From the NCBI RefSeq assembly GCF_014646095.1, contig NZ_BMMU01000024.1, forward strand, positions 62,001 through 126,000: 64,000 bases of DNA. Reading direction: 5' to 3'. Positions 8,544-17,573 of this stretch are shown here, one piece after another (positions within the stretch are counted from its first letter, which is position 1; the number at the start of each line of letters is the position of its first letter). Origin of the DNA: Streptomyces lacrimifluminis (GTDB lineage Bacteria; Actinomycetota; Actinomycetes; Streptomycetales; Streptomycetaceae). Under the pieces are notes generated by a model. It saw only the letters and a list, made by a program, of their open reading frames with translations. It made no database searches and was not told where the DNA came from. A program made the position numbers and the translations under genes.

Positions 8544-9104
8544 ATGCGGGTGGACGCGAAAGACATGGGTGCCGACCTCAAGTCGGTACTCATCACCAAG
8601 GAAGAGATCGACGCGAAGCTGGTCGAGCTGGCCGCGAAGATCGACGCGGAGTACGCGGGCAAGGACCTGCTGATCGTCGGTGTCCTCAAGGGCGCGGTGA
8701 TGGTCATGGCCGACCTGGCCCGGGCGCTGTCCACCCCCCTCACCATGGACTGGATGGCCGTGTCGTCGTACGGCGCGGGCACCCAGTCCTCCGGTGTGGT
8801 GCGGATCCTCAAGGACCTCGACACCGACATCAAGGGCAAGCACGTCCTCATCGTCGAGGACATCATCGACTCCGGGCTGACCCTCTCCTGGCTGATCTCC
8901 AACCTCGGCTCCCGCGAGCCCGAGTCGCTGAAGATCTGCACCCTGCTGCGCAAGCCGGAGGCCGCGAAGGTCGCCATCGACGTGGAGTGGGTCGGCTTCG
9001 ACATCCCGAACGAGTTCGTGATCGGCTACGGCCTCGACTACGCGGAGAAGTACCGCAACCTCCCGTTCGTCGGTACGCTCGCGCCCCACGTCTACGGCGG
9101 CTGA
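8544..9104 (+). CDS. hpt: Hypoxanthine phosphoribosyltransferase
   Basis: This enzyme salvages hypoxanthine and guanine with PRPP to form IMP and GMP. The PRPP-binding motif VLIVEDIIDSGLTL is intact, as is the N-terminal GVLKGAVMVMADLAR segment. The length of 186 residues is typical. Three clustered in-frame starts exist (GTG 8541, ATG 8544, GTG 8550); ATG 8544 gives the start MRVDAKDMG that I remember for the S. coelicolor protein, but no strong ribosome binding site settles it. It lies 70 bp after tilS. Confidence 0.95.
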   Translation: MRVDAKDMGADLKSVLITKEEIDAKLVELAAKIDAEYAGKDLLIVGVLKGAVMVMADLARALSTPLTMDWMAVSSYGAGTQSSGVVRILKDLDTDIKGKHVLIVEDIIDSGLTLSWLISNLGSREPESLKICTLLRKPEAAKVAIDVEWVGFDIPNEFVIGYGLDYAEKYRNLPFVGTLAPHVYGG

Positions 9105-9317
9105 GTCCCGAGGCCGCTGAGCCAAAGGGCGAGTCCTGTGGGACGTCCGGGAACCCCGGCGGCCTTCCCGCCGTTGGAGCATGCGTGGACGGTATTGCCA
9201 GCCCGCCCGTGCGCCTTCGGGTGACAATGCTGGGGTACCGTCCGAAGAGCAGTCTTGAGAACAGTCTTTGTCAAACTCACTATGGCAGGAGGGACGGGGC
9301 GGCACCGCTCCGTATGG

Positions 9318-11354
9318 ATGGACGTGAAGCGATACTTCCGTGGGCCGGTCATGTGGATCGTGCTGGCCGTCCTTGCCGTGGTCGTGTTGATGCAGGTCGT
9401 CGGCTCGTCCGGCGGCTACAAGACGGTGGACACAGGCCAGGTCGTCCAGGCGATCAACGACAACAAGGTCGAGCAGGTCAAGATCACCACCGGTGATGAG
9501 CAGGTCGTCAAGGCCCAGCTCAAGGACGGCCAGAAGATCGAGGGCAGCTCGAAGATCCAGGCGAGCTACATCGGCGATCAGGGCGTCAACCTGGCGAACA
9601 CTCTCCAGGACAAGTACCAGAACAAGCAGATTCCGGACGGCTACACGGTCTCCCCGACCAAGCAGAACGCTTTCGTCAGCATTCTGCTGTCGCTGCTCCC
9701 CTTCGTTCTCATCGTCGTCGTGTTCCTGTTCCTGATGAACCAGATGCAGGGTGGCGGCTCCCGCGTCATGCAGTTCGGGAAGTCCAAGGCCAAGCTCATC
9801 ACCAAGGACACCCCGAAGACGACGTTCGCGGACGTGGCGGGCTCGGACGAGGCCGTCGAGGAACTCCACGAGATCAAGGAGTTCCTCCAGGAGCCGGCCA
9901 AGTTCCAGGCCGTCGGCGCCAAGATCCCCAAGGGTGTGCTCCTCTACGGGCCTCCCGGTACGGGTAAGACGCTGCTCGCACGTGCTGTCGCGGGCGAGGC
10001 GGGCGTTCCGTTCTACTCGATCTCGGGTTCCGACTTCGTCGAGATGTTCGTCGGTGTCGGTGCCTCCCGGGTCCGTGACCTCTTCGAGCAGGCCAAGGCG
10101 AACGCCCCGGCGATCGTCTTCGTCGACGAGATCGACGCGGTCGGCCGTCATCGCGGCGCCGGCCTCGGCGGCGGTCACGACGAGCGCGAGCAGACGCTCA
10201 ACCAGCTCCTCGTGGAGATGGACGGCTTCGACGTCAAGGGCGGTGTGATTCTCATCGCCGCCACGAACCGTCCCGACATCCTCGACCCGGCGCTGCTGCG
10301 TCCCGGCCGTTTCGACCGCCAGATCGCGGTCGACCGCCCGGACATGCTGGGCCGTCTGGAGATCCTCAAGGTTCACCAGAAGGGCAAGCCGGTCGCTCCG
10401 GACGTCGATCTGTCGGCGGTCGCCCGTCGCACACCGGGCTTCACCGGTGCGGACCTGAGCAACGTCCTCAACGAGGCCGCGCTGCTCACCGCCCGCAGCG
10501 ACAAGAAGCTGATCGACAACGCGTCGCTCGACGAGGCCATCGACCGCGTCGTGGCGGGCCCGCAGAAGCGGACCCGGATCATGTCGGAGAAGGAAAAGAA
10601 GATCACCGCGTACCACGAGGGCGGCCACGCCCTGGTCGCGGCGGCCTCCCCGAACTCCGACCCGGTCCACAAGATCACGATCCTGTCCCGCGGCCGGGCC
10701 CTCGGTTACACGATGGTGCTCCCGGACGAGGACAAGTACTCCACCACCCGCAACGAGATGCTCGACCAGCTGGCCTACATGCTGGGCGGCCGGGCGGCGG
10801 AGGAACTGGTCTTCCACGACCCGACGACGGGTGCCGCGAACGACATCGAGAAGGCCACGGCGACGGCCCGCGCGATGGTCACGCAGTACGGCATGACCGA
10901 GCGCCTCGGCGCGATCAAGTTCGGCGGCGACAACACCGAGCCCTTCCTGGGCCGGGAGATGTCGCATCCGCGCGACTACTCGGAAGAGGTAGCCGCGCTC
11001 GTCGACGAAGAGGTCAAGAAGCTCATCGAGAACGCGCACAACGAGGCCTGGGAGATCCTGGTCGAGAACCGCGACGTCCTCGACGCCCTGGTGCTTGAGC
11101 TGCTGGAGAAGGAGACGCTGAGCAAGGAGCAGATCGCCGAGGTCTTCGCTCCCATCATCAAGCGCCCGGCCCGCCCCGCGTGGACCGGCTCCTCCCGCCG
11201 TACGCCGTCCACCCGCCCGCCGGTGCTCTCCCCCAAGGAGCTGTCGCTGACGAACGGGACCAACGGCTCGGCGCCGGCGATCACCGCCAAGGCCGGAGCC
11301 ACCGAGTCCGTCCCCGCGACGGAGCCGGTGCCGGAGGACCGCACCGAGAGCTGA
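9318..11354 (+). CDS. ftsH: ATP-dependent zinc metalloprotease FtsH
   Basis: This is a membrane-bound AAA+ protease that degrades misfolded and regulatory membrane proteins. Two transmembrane segments lie near residues 12-30 and 115-135. The Walker A motif GPPGTGKT is near residue 211, the Walker B is FVDEIDAVG, and the zinc site HEGGH is near 433-437. A roughly 50-residue polar tail follows the peptidase domain. The start is uncertain: ATG 9318 (MDVKRYFRGPVMW) places the first helix right at the N-terminus, while ATG 9282 would add 12 residues, and neither has a well-spaced Shine-Dalgarno. A 15-bp terminator hairpin follows the gene. Confidence 0.95.
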   Translation: MDVKRYFRGPVMWIVLAVLAVVVLMQVVGSSGGYKTVDTGQVVQAINDNKVEQVKITTGDEQVVKAQLKDGQKIEGSSKIQASYIGDQGVNLANTLQDKYQNKQIPDGYTVSPTKQNAFVSILLSLLPFVLIVVVFLFLMNQMQGGGSRVMQFGKSKAKLITKDTPKTTFADVAGSDEAVEELHEIKEFLQEPAKFQAVGAKIPKGVLLYGPPGTGKTLLARAVAGEAGVPFYSISGSDFVEMFVGVGASRVRDLFEQAKANAPAIVFVDEIDAVGRHRGAGLGGGHDEREQTLNQLLVEMDGFDVKGGVILIAATNRPDILDPALLRPGRFDRQIAVDRPDMLGRLEILKVHQKGKPVAPDVDLSAVARRTPGFTGADLSNVLNEAALLTARSDKKLIDNASLDEAIDRVVAGPQKRTRIMSEKEKKITAYHEGGHALVAAASPNSDPVHKITILSRGRALGYTMVLPDEDKYSTTRNEMLDQLAYMLGGRAAEELVFHDPTTGAANDIEKATATARAMVTQYGMTERLGAIKFGGDNTEPFLGREMSHPRDYSEEVAALVDEEVKKLIENAHNEAWEILVENRDVLDALVLELLEKETLSKEQIAEVFAPIIKRPARPAWTGSSRRTPSTRPPVLSPKELSLTNGTNGSAPAITAKAGATESVPATEPVPEDRTES

Positions 11355-11400
11355 CCCCCGGCTCTCCCGCCTCCTCCCGCTCAGCGGGCCCGGAATGGAT

Positions 11401-11436
11401 GCCGCGCCCCCCAGGATCTAGCCTGGGGGGCGCGGC
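11401..11436 (+). terminator. Strong hairpin terminator after ftsH
   Basis: The arms 11401-11415 and 11422-11436 are perfectly complementary over 15 bp, with a 6-base loop ATCTAG, followed by ATTT. It lies 46 bp after the ftsH stop and separates it from folE. Confidence 0.85.
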
Positions 11437-11504
11437 ATTTCGGTATGTCCGCACGTGCGCCGCGTGGTCCACACGCGTGACAGGGACAGGAACGAGGCAC
11501 CCAG

Positions 11505-12110
11505 ATGACCGACCCCGTGACGCTGGACGGCGAGGGCACGATCGGCGACTTCGACGAGAAGCGGGCGGAGAACGCCGTACGTGAGCTGCTGATCGCGGTC
11601 GGCGAGGACCCGGACCGCGAGGGTCTGAAGGAGACGCCGGGGCGGGTGGCGCGGGCGTACCGCGAGATATTCGCGGGGTTGTGGCAGAAGCCCGAGGACG
11701 TGCTGACGACGACGTTCGACCTGGGGCACGACGAGATGGTGCTGGTGAAGGACATCGAGGTCCTGAGCAGCTGTGAGCATCATCTGGTGCCGTTCGTCGG
11801 GGTCGCCCACGTCGGCTACATCCCGTCCGTCGACGGCAAGATCACCGGGTTGTCGAAGCTGGCCCGGCTCGTGGACGTCTATGCCCGCCGGCCGCAGGTG
11901 CAGGAACGACTCACCACGCAGGTCGCCGACTCGCTCATGAAGATCCTGGAGCCGCGCGGGGTGATCGTCGTCGTGGAGTGCGAGCACATGTGCATGTCGA
12001 TGCGAGGGGTCCGGAAGCCGGGTGCGAAGACCATCACGTCGGCGGTGCGTGGCCAGATGCGGGATTCGGCCACCCGGAACGAAGCGATGAGCCTGATCAT
12101 GGCTCGCTGA
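11505..12110 (+). CDS. folE: GTP cyclohydrolase I
   Basis: FolE converts GTP to 7,8-dihydroneopterin triphosphate, the first step of folate synthesis. The protein is 201 residues. The zinc-site motif SSCEHHLVPF has its cysteine at residue 90 and the second ligand region ECEHMCMSMRG follows later. The segments ETPGRVARAY and GKITGLSKLARLVD are characteristic. The gene is on the plus strand and converges on the minus-strand folate genes, so the pathway is split between two facing units. Its TGA stop codon is the beginning of a heptamer tandem repeat. Confidence 0.97.
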   Translation: MTDPVTLDGEGTIGDFDEKRAENAVRELLIAVGEDPDREGLKETPGRVARAYREIFAGLWQKPEDVLTTTFDLGHDEMVLVKDIEVLSSCEHHLVPFVGVAHVGYIPSVDGKITGLSKLARLVDVYARRPQVQERLTTQVADSLMKILEPRGVIVVVECEHMCMSMRGVRKPGAKTITSAVRGQMRDSATRNEAMSLIMAR

Positions 12111-12161
12111 TCGCTGATCGCTGATCGCTGATCGCTGATCGCTGATCCCTGGTCGCTGCTC
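12106..12161. repeat. Heptamer tandem repeat overlapping the folE stop codon
   Basis: Six perfect copies of GCTGATC run from 12106 to 12147, followed by two degenerate copies to 12161. The first copy supplies the TGA stop of folE (12108-12110). The period of seven is not a multiple of three, and the array fills most of the gap to the convergent DUF3180 gene. Confidence 0.95.
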
Positions 12162-12173
12162 CCGGCGGGGGGT

Positions 12174-12656
12174 CTACGCCGGGGCCGTGCCCGCGTTGTT
12201 GTCCTCGTCCTCCGGGAGTTTGCAGACCCGTTCCAGGAAGAAGGCCGCCGCGATGACGGCGATGCCCGCCAGGACCGAGAAGCCGGCGTAGACGGCCTGG
12301 TCGCGGCGGGCCGGGATGTCCAGGGACTCCAGGAGGAAGGCGCCCGTGCCGCCGTACATTCCGGCGACCAGGGCGGCCACCAGGGCGCTGGCCTGGCCGA
12401 AGACGACCGCGCGGGCGGCCATCAGGGGGTCGACACCCTTGGCGCCGGGCTGCCGGTCGCGCTGGGCCCTGAGGCGGGCGCGCAGGGAGAGGGCCGTGGC
12501 CAGCAGGACCACGGCGATCAGCGCGAGGACGACGGGGGCGGCCAGCGGGACGCTCGGGAGCGTCCCCACCGCGTTCCACAGCCGGGCGCCCGCCCAGGAG
12601 AGCACTCCGGCGACGACGAACACGCCGGCCAGCATCTTGATGCGCAGCTCTCTCAC
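12174..12656 (-). CDS. DUF3180 family membrane protein
   Basis: This 160-residue protein has four predicted transmembrane segments (about residues 8-26, 38-57, 82-102 and 122-142) and a short acidic C-terminus. It matches the actinobacterial DUF3180 family, whose genes sit directly after folK in many actinomycetes, including the Rv3605c position in M. tuberculosis. Function is unknown; the fixed position suggests a link to folate metabolism or simply co-transcription. The GTG start is preceded by AAGGGGC. It is 59 bp downstream of folK on the same strand. Confidence 0.85.
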   Translation of the reverse strand: MRELRIKMLAGVFVVAGVLSWAGARLWNAVGTLPSVPLAAPVVLALIAVVLLATALSLRARLRAQRDRQPGAKGVDPLMAARAVVFGQASALVAALVAGMYGGTGAFLLESLDIPARRDQAVYAGFSVLAGIAVIAAAFFLERVCKLPEDEDNNAGTAPA

Positions 12657-12715
12657 GGTGCCCCTTCAGCTCCCCGGACCGGACCGCCGACCTGCGGTCG
12701 TCATGACCTTAACGG

Positions 12716-13327
12716 CTATTCCGGCAGCTGGAGTTCCAGGTCGGCGCGGGGCGCGACACCTTCCAGGGCGACGGTCCCCAGGAGCGTGGCCACCGGGCCG
12801 CGGCCGGGGAGCTGGGCCTCGGGGTCCACGTCGTGCCAGGGGGCGAGAACGAAAGCCCTCTCGTGGGCGCGCGGGTGGGGGAGGGTGAGCGTCGGGTCGT
12901 CGGAGACCTCGTCGGCGTACGCGACGATGTCGACGTCGATCGTGCGCGCGCCCCAGCGTTCCTCGCGGACGCGGTGGAAGGCGTCCTCGACCGCGTGGGC
13001 GCGCTCCAGGAGCGAGGACGGGGGCAGCGTCGTCTTCAGGACGACCACCGCGTTGAAGTACGACGGCTGGCTGCCCGCCGGGACCCCCCACGGCTCCGTC
13101 TCGTAGACGGGGGAGACCGCCTTGATGCGGACGCCCGGGGTGTCCTCCAGGGCGTCGATGGCCCCCTGGAGTGTCTCCAGGCGGTTGCCGAGGTTCGAGC
13201 CGAGGGAGATGACGGCGCGTTTCGGGTTGTGCAGGGTGGTGTCGGCGGCGTCCACCTGCTGCACCACGGAGGCGGGCACCGGCTGGACGGTCGGGTCGCT
13301 GTGACTCTCGGTGAACGAGGCGGTCAT
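12716..13327 (-). CDS. folK: 2-amino-4-hydroxy-6-hydroxymethyldihydropteridine diphosphokinase
   Basis: FolK transfers pyrophosphate from ATP to 6-hydroxymethyl-dihydropterin. The domain starts around residue 37 with AVISLGSNLGNR, then has VSPVYETEPWGVP, FNAVVVL, and the R-W-G-x-R-x-I-D-x-D-I signature (RWGARTIDVDIVAY) and LPHPRAHERAFVL. The first 35 residues are an extra polar extension. The ATG overlaps the folB stop codon in the ATGA arrangement, implying translational coupling. The frame remains open far upstream, but that part is folB in another frame. Confidence 0.96.
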   Translation of the reverse strand: MTASFTESHSDPTVQPVPASVVQQVDAADTTLHNPKRAVISLGSNLGNRLETLQGAIDALEDTPGVRIKAVSPVYETEPWGVPAGSQPSYFNAVVVLKTTLPPSSLLERAHAVEDAFHRVREERWGARTIDVDIVAYADEVSDDPTLTLPHPRAHERAFVLAPWHDVDPEAQLPGRGPVATLLGTVALEGVAPRADLELQLPE

Positions 13328-13683
13328 ACTCGGCTCCGGGTGATGGTGATGGTCACGTCGTCGAAGGGGACCGTGATCGGCGCGTCCGGTTTGTGGACGC
13401 ACACCTCGACCTCCTGGACGCCCTGGTGCTTCAGACAGACCTGCGCGATGCGCTCGGCGAGTGTCTCTATGAGATCGACGGGCTCGCCCTCGACGACGGC
13501 CACGACCTCCTCCGCCACGATGCCGTAGTGCACGGTTTTCGCCAGGTCGTCGTCGGCCGCGGCCGGACGGGTGTCCAGGCCGAGGGAGAGGTCCACGACG
13601 AAGGTCTGGCCCTCTTCCCGCTCCTGCGGGAACACACCGTGGTGTCCACGGGCCCTCAGGCCGCGCAGCGCGACACGATCCAC
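13324..13683 (-). CDS. folB: Dihydroneopterin aldolase
   Basis: FolB splits dihydroneopterin to 6-hydroxymethyl-dihydropterin and glycolaldehyde. The 119-residue protein has DRVALRGLRARGHHGVFPQEREEGQ at the start, the catalytic-region DLAKTVHYG, and the ETLAERIAQ helix. The GTG at 13683 is chosen because AGGAG lies eight bases upstream and the alignment with the family begins there; the open frame continues upstream without similarity. It is translationally coupled to folK through a 4-bp overlap. Confidence 0.95.
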   Translation of the reverse strand: MDRVALRGLRARGHHGVFPQEREEGQTFVVDLSLGLDTRPAAADDDLAKTVHYGIVAEEVVAVVEGEPVDLIETLAERIAQVCLKHQGVQEVEVCVHKPDAPITVPFDDVTITITRSRV

Positions 13684-13994
13684 GCGAATCACTCCTGCAA
13701 TCGTCGTTGGCGGCCATTTCGGTCCGGGGGCGGTCGGCCCGGCAGCCACTTCCGAATCTACCCGCGAGCACTGACAGTGCCGGCCCCGCGAAGGACCGGT
13801 CCACGTGATGACCCAGAGGGTTCATCGAGCGTTTCCCCGTGGGAACACGGCTGCTCACGGGCTGGTAGCCGCACTTACCCCGTGTTCGTGATTCCAACCA
13901 CGTCCGACCGCGTTCTGCTGCGTTCGGCCCAGGAGGACGCCAGAAGGACCACAGAAGGACCACAAAGGGGGCGCGGAGGGTCCACAGATGGGCG
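13684..13994. other. Intergenic region upstream of folB
   Basis: These 311 bp separate the NTF2-like gene from folB on the minus strand. I see no convincing coding frame. A short inverted repeat (CCCCGTG-GGAAC-ACGGC type) lies near 13838-13852. The region probably carries a separate promoter for folB-folK-DUF3180, but I cannot point to clear promoter boxes. Confidence 0.45.
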
Positions 13995-14504
13995 TCAGGA
14001 GGGCGTGTCGTCGGCGTCCGCGTCGTCCTCGTCGCTCTCGGCGAGGACCGGGGAGGCGTGGTGCGCCCAGATCTTCCAGCCGACGGGGGTGCGGCGGAAC
14101 ACGTTGGTGGCGACGACCAGCTGGCCGACCAGCGGACCCAGCTCGTCGCCGTCCTCCGGCGGCGGGCCGCCGCTGAGGATGTTCTCGGTGCAGGTCACCA
14201 GCGCGGTGTCACCGGTGACGGAGACATGCACGTCGGTGAGGAAGAACTGGATGTACTCGGTGTTGGCCATGATCAGCGCGTAGGAGCGGAGCACCTCGCC
14301 GCGTCCGGTCAGCACCGGCCAGCCCGGGTGCACGCAGGAGACCACGCCGCTCTCCGCGGGGTCGTGGTATTCCTCGTCGACGCCCAGGTCGGCGGGGGTG
14401 AGCCAGAGCGCGGACAACTCGTCGAAGTCGCCCTGTTCCAGTGCCTCGTAGAAGGCGGTGTTGGCGAGTTCGACCTGCTCGACGTCGAGGTGGGGCGCGC
14501 TCAC
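13995..14504 (-). CDS. NTF2/SnoaL-like fold protein
   Basis: The 169-residue product looks like a small cone-shaped NTF2-like protein: a helical start (ANTAFYEALEQGDFDEL), a strand pair around VSCVHPGWPVLTGRGEVLRSY, then alternating beta strands ending in VGWKIWAHHASPV. Members of this superfamily are enzymes or ligand-binding modules, and nothing here identifies the ligand. An acidic tail (ESDEDDADADD) follows. Its GTG start overlaps the folP stop (GTGA), so it is co-translated with folP inside the folate operon. M. tuberculosis, as I recall, has folB directly after folP, so this gene is an insertion relative to that order. Confidence 0.85.
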   Translation of the reverse strand: MSAPHLDVEQVELANTAFYEALEQGDFDELSALWLTPADLGVDEEYHDPAESGVVSCVHPGWPVLTGRGEVLRSYALIMANTEYIQFFLTDVHVSVTGDTALVTCTENILSGGPPPEDGDELGPLVGQLVVATNVFRRTPVGWKIWAHHASPVLAESDEDDADADDTPS

Positions 14505-15397
14505 CGGGCTCCCCCGGCGTTGCGGACCGCTTCGGCGCCGCGAGCGTCCTCGACCGCGCGGGCGACCCGTACGGCGTCGGCGGTGGCGCGGACCTCGTGG
14601 ACGCGGACCGCCCAGGCGCCCTGGTGGGCGGCGAGCGCGGAGACGGCGGCGGTGGCGGCGTCGCGTTCCCGCGCGGGCGGCGGGGCGCCCTCGGGGCCGG
14701 CCAGTACGCGCCCCAGGAACCGTTTCCGGGACGCGGCGACCAGGAGGGGGTGGCCCAGGCCGTGCAGACGGTCGAGGTGGGCCAGGAGGGCCAGGTCGTG
14801 ATCGGCGCCCTTGGAGAAGCCGAGGCCCGGGTCGACGACGATCCGGTCGGGGGAGACACCGCCGGCCAGTACGGCGTCCACGCGCGCGTGGAGTTCGTCG
14901 ACGACCTCGGAGACGACGTCCGCGTACACGCCCCTGACGTTGCCGCCCTCCAGGAAGCCGCGCCAGTGCATGACGACGAAGGGGGCGCCCGTGTCCGCGA
15001 CGACCGGGATCATCGCGGGGTCCGCGAGGCCGCCGCTGACGTCGTTGACGAGGACCGCGCCGGCCGCGAGGGCCTGTTCGGCGACCGAGGCGCGCATGGT
15101 GTCGACGGAGACGGTGACGCCCTCGGCGGCGAGGCCGCGGACCACGGGGACGACGCGCTTGAGTTCCTCGGCCTCGTCGACTCGGGTGGCGCCGGGGCGG
15201 GTGGACTCGCCGCCGACGTCCACCAGGTCGGCGCCCTCGGTGACCAGGTCTAGGCCGTGCTTGACGGCGTTGGTCGTGTCGAACCAGCGGCCCCCGTCGG
15301 AGAAGGAGTCCGGGGTCACGTTCACGACGCCCATGACCGCGCAGCGGTCCCAGGCCGGGAGGCCGCTGACGCGGCGGCGTCCGCTCTGGTTGTTCAT
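14501..15397 (-). CDS. folP: Dihydropteroate synthase
   Basis: FolP condenses 6-hydroxymethyl-dihydropterin pyrophosphate with p-aminobenzoate and is the sulfonamide target. The 298-residue protein has GVVNVTPDSFSDGG, the DVGGESTRPGA loop, SVDTMRASVAEQAL, LVNDVSGG, and DPGLGFSK, all intact. The ATG at 15397 lacks a Shine-Dalgarno sequence; TACGCT ends six bases before it (positions 15404-15409), which suggests a leaderless transcript and a promoter for the whole minus-strand folate operon. The stop overlaps the NTF2-like start. Confidence 0.96.
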   Translation of the reverse strand: MNNQSGRRRVSGLPAWDRCAVMGVVNVTPDSFSDGGRWFDTTNAVKHGLDLVTEGADLVDVGGESTRPGATRVDEAEELKRVVPVVRGLAAEGVTVSVDTMRASVAEQALAAGAVLVNDVSGGLADPAMIPVVADTGAPFVVMHWRGFLEGGNVRGVYADVVSEVVDELHARVDAVLAGGVSPDRIVVDPGLGFSKGADHDLALLAHLDRLHGLGHPLLVAASRKRFLGRVLAGPEGAPPPARERDAATAAVSALAAHQGAWAVRVHEVRATADAVRVARAVEDARGAEAVRNAGGAR

Positions 15398-15537
15398 GCG
15401 TTCAGCGTAGGCCCCCGGCGGTGGGGCGGGTTCTTTGGTGCGGGTGCGTTGTGGCTTGGGCCTTTTGTTTCCCACCCAACCACCCGTCTCGGTTCGTTAA
15501 TCGGCTCGGTCGAAAGCCCCCCGTACTCGGCACCGCC

Positions 15538-17373
15538 TCACACCGCGCGGACCGTCGTTCCTCTGTCCGCCGCCCCGTGGGCGCACGGGCGCGGGTGCGA
15601 GGTGCGGCGGCGGAGGAAGCGGGGGAGGGCCAGGGTGACGAAGCCTTCCGCCTGCATCGCGGCGAGGCCGATGCGGGGCAGGTCGCTGGAGGTGCGGTAG
15701 ACCACGAAGCGCGGCTCCCAGCGGGGGCGGAACTTGGCGTTGAACTTGTACAGGGACTCGATCTGGAACCAGCGGGACAGGAACACCAGCAGGCCTCGCC
15801 AGGCGCGCAGGACCGGCCCGGCGCCGATCTTCTCGCCGCGGGCCAGCGCCGCGCGGAACATGGCGAAGTTGAGGGAGACACGGGCGACGCCGAGGCGGGG
15901 GGCTGCCTCCAGGGCTGCCACGATGAGCAGTTCGTTCATGCCGGGGTCCGCCGCGCGGTCGCGCCGCATCAGGTCCAGGGAGACGCCGTCGGCGCCCCAG
16001 GGCACGAAGTGCAGGATCGCCTTCAGGTCGCCGTACTCGCCCGGGGTCTCGTCGGTCTTGTGGGCGGTGGCGATCAGGCAGTCGCCGTCGCCCGGGTCGC
16101 CGATGCGGCCCAGCGCCATGGAGAAGCCGCGCTCGGTGTCGGTGCCGCGCCAGGCCTCCGCGGCGAGCCGGACGCGCTCCAACTCGTTCTCCCCGAGGTC
16201 ACGGATGCGTCGTACCCGGGTTTCGTAGCCCGCGCGTTCGATGCGCTTGACCATCTGGCGCACGTTGCGCATCGCGCGCCCGGCGAGGGAGAAATCCGCG
16301 ACGTCCACCACCGCCTCGTCGCCCAGTTCGAGGGCGTCGAGGCCGGTCTCGCGGGTCCAGACCTCGCCGCCGGTCTCGGAGCAGCCCATGACCGCGGGGG
16401 TCCAGGAGTGGGCCTTGGCCTCGTCCATGAAGCGTTCGATGGCGCCCGGCCAGGCCTCCACGTCGCCGATCGGATCGCCGCTGGCGAGCATCACGCCGGA
16501 CACCACCCGGTAGGTGACGGCGGCCTTGCCGCTGGGGGAGAAGACGACCGCCTTGTCGCGGCGCAGTGCGAAGTGGCCGAGGGAGTCGCGGCGGCCGTGC
16601 TTGTCGAGCAGCACGCGCAGCCGGTCCTCGTCCTCCTCGGTCAGGTGTGCGGCCGGGTGTTCGGGCCGGAAGGCGAAGTAGATCGTCGTGATGGCGGTCA
16701 GCAGGCCCAGGGCGCCTAGCGAGTAGCCGACGGTCCAGGAGGTGGGCCCGTCGTAGTCGACGGGGCCCTCGAAGCCGAACAGGCCGTACAGGACATGGGT
16801 GATGCGGTCCGCGAGGCTCGGGTCGCCGTACATGCGGTCGCCGTGCGCGCTCACCACGACCAGCCCGAGAGCGAGCGATCCGGCGCTCATCAGCACGAAG
16901 TTGGTGAGTGCGCGCCAGCGGCTGCGCGGGTCGGGCAGCGCCTCGAACTCGGTGCGGTGGCGCAGGAGCACCACCAGCAGGAGTACGGAGATGACGAGCC
17001 CCACGAGCGAGTGCCGGTAGGCGAACTGGGCCACGGCGCCGGCCGGCAGCAGGGCCACCGCGGCGCGCCAGGCGCGGCGCTTGCGGCGCCTGAGGCCGTG
17101 CGCGAGGAGCAGCAGGAGGACGCCGGTGCTGAGGGAGAGCGCGGCGGCGAACGGGCCGAGCGCGCCGGGCAGTACCTCGGCGATGGTGTGCATCCGGCTG
17201 TGCCTGAAGCGCGGGAAGACTCCCGCGGCGATGTCGACCAGACCCACGAGCGCACAGGCCCGGGCGACGACGGCGGGGACGGCCTCGGGACGCGGACCGC
17301 GCAGTATGCGCCGTACTCGGCTTGCTCGTCCCGGAACCTCGCCCGACATTTCCCCATCTATCCTGACAGACAT
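15538..17373 (-). CDS. DUF2156 / MprF-like membrane protein (phosphatidylglycerol lysyltransferase-type domain)
   Basis: The product (611 residues from this start) has an N-terminal membrane domain of about six helices and a C-terminal GNAT-like DUF2156 domain from about residue 240, with FSPSGKAAVTYRVVSGVMLASGDPIGD and MNELLIVAALE. In MprF and LysX-type proteins this domain transfers an amino acid from tRNA to phosphatidylglycerol, reducing envelope negative charge. Whether this member aminoacylates lipid is inference. The start is uncertain: ATG 17373 fits the family, while ATG 17433 has AGAGGG close by and ATG 17349 is also possible. It is divergent from the esterase gene. Confidence 0.85.
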   Translation of the reverse strand: MSVRIDGEMSGEVPGRASRVRRILRGPRPEAVPAVVARACALVGLVDIAAGVFPRFRHSRMHTIAEVLPGALGPFAAALSLSTGVLLLLLAHGLRRRKRRAWRAAVALLPAGAVAQFAYRHSLVGLVISVLLLVVLLRHRTEFEALPDPRSRWRALTNFVLMSAGSLALGLVVVSAHGDRMYGDPSLADRITHVLYGLFGFEGPVDYDGPTSWTVGYSLGALGLLTAITTIYFAFRPEHPAAHLTEEDEDRLRVLLDKHGRRDSLGHFALRRDKAVVFSPSGKAAVTYRVVSGVMLASGDPIGDVEAWPGAIERFMDEAKAHSWTPAVMGCSETGGEVWTRETGLDALELGDEAVVDVADFSLAGRAMRNVRQMVKRIERAGYETRVRRIRDLGENELERVRLAAEAWRGTDTERGFSMALGRIGDPGDGDCLIATAHKTDETPGEYGDLKAILHFVPWGADGVSLDLMRRDRAADPGMNELLIVAALEAAPRLGVARVSLNFAMFRAALARGEKIGAGPVLRAWRGLLVFLSRWFQIESLYKFNAKFRPRWEPRFVVYRTSSDLPRIGLAAMQAEGFVTLALPRFLRRRTSHPRPCAHGAADRGTTVRAV

Positions 17374-17573
17374 CGCATCCCGTAGTTCTGCGAGAGACCT
17401 GGAATCCGGAGCCAATCCGGCATCCGGCGACATTGCGCCCTCTAGGACGGTGTCTCGGGGGACGAGGTTCACTCCCCCGTGGAAAGCCGTTTCAAAGGAC
17501 ACCCAAAGCCCGGGGCAAGCCGCAGTGAAGGAAGCGGGCGCGCCGCCGGCGAAGAGAGTGGGCGACTGCAGTC

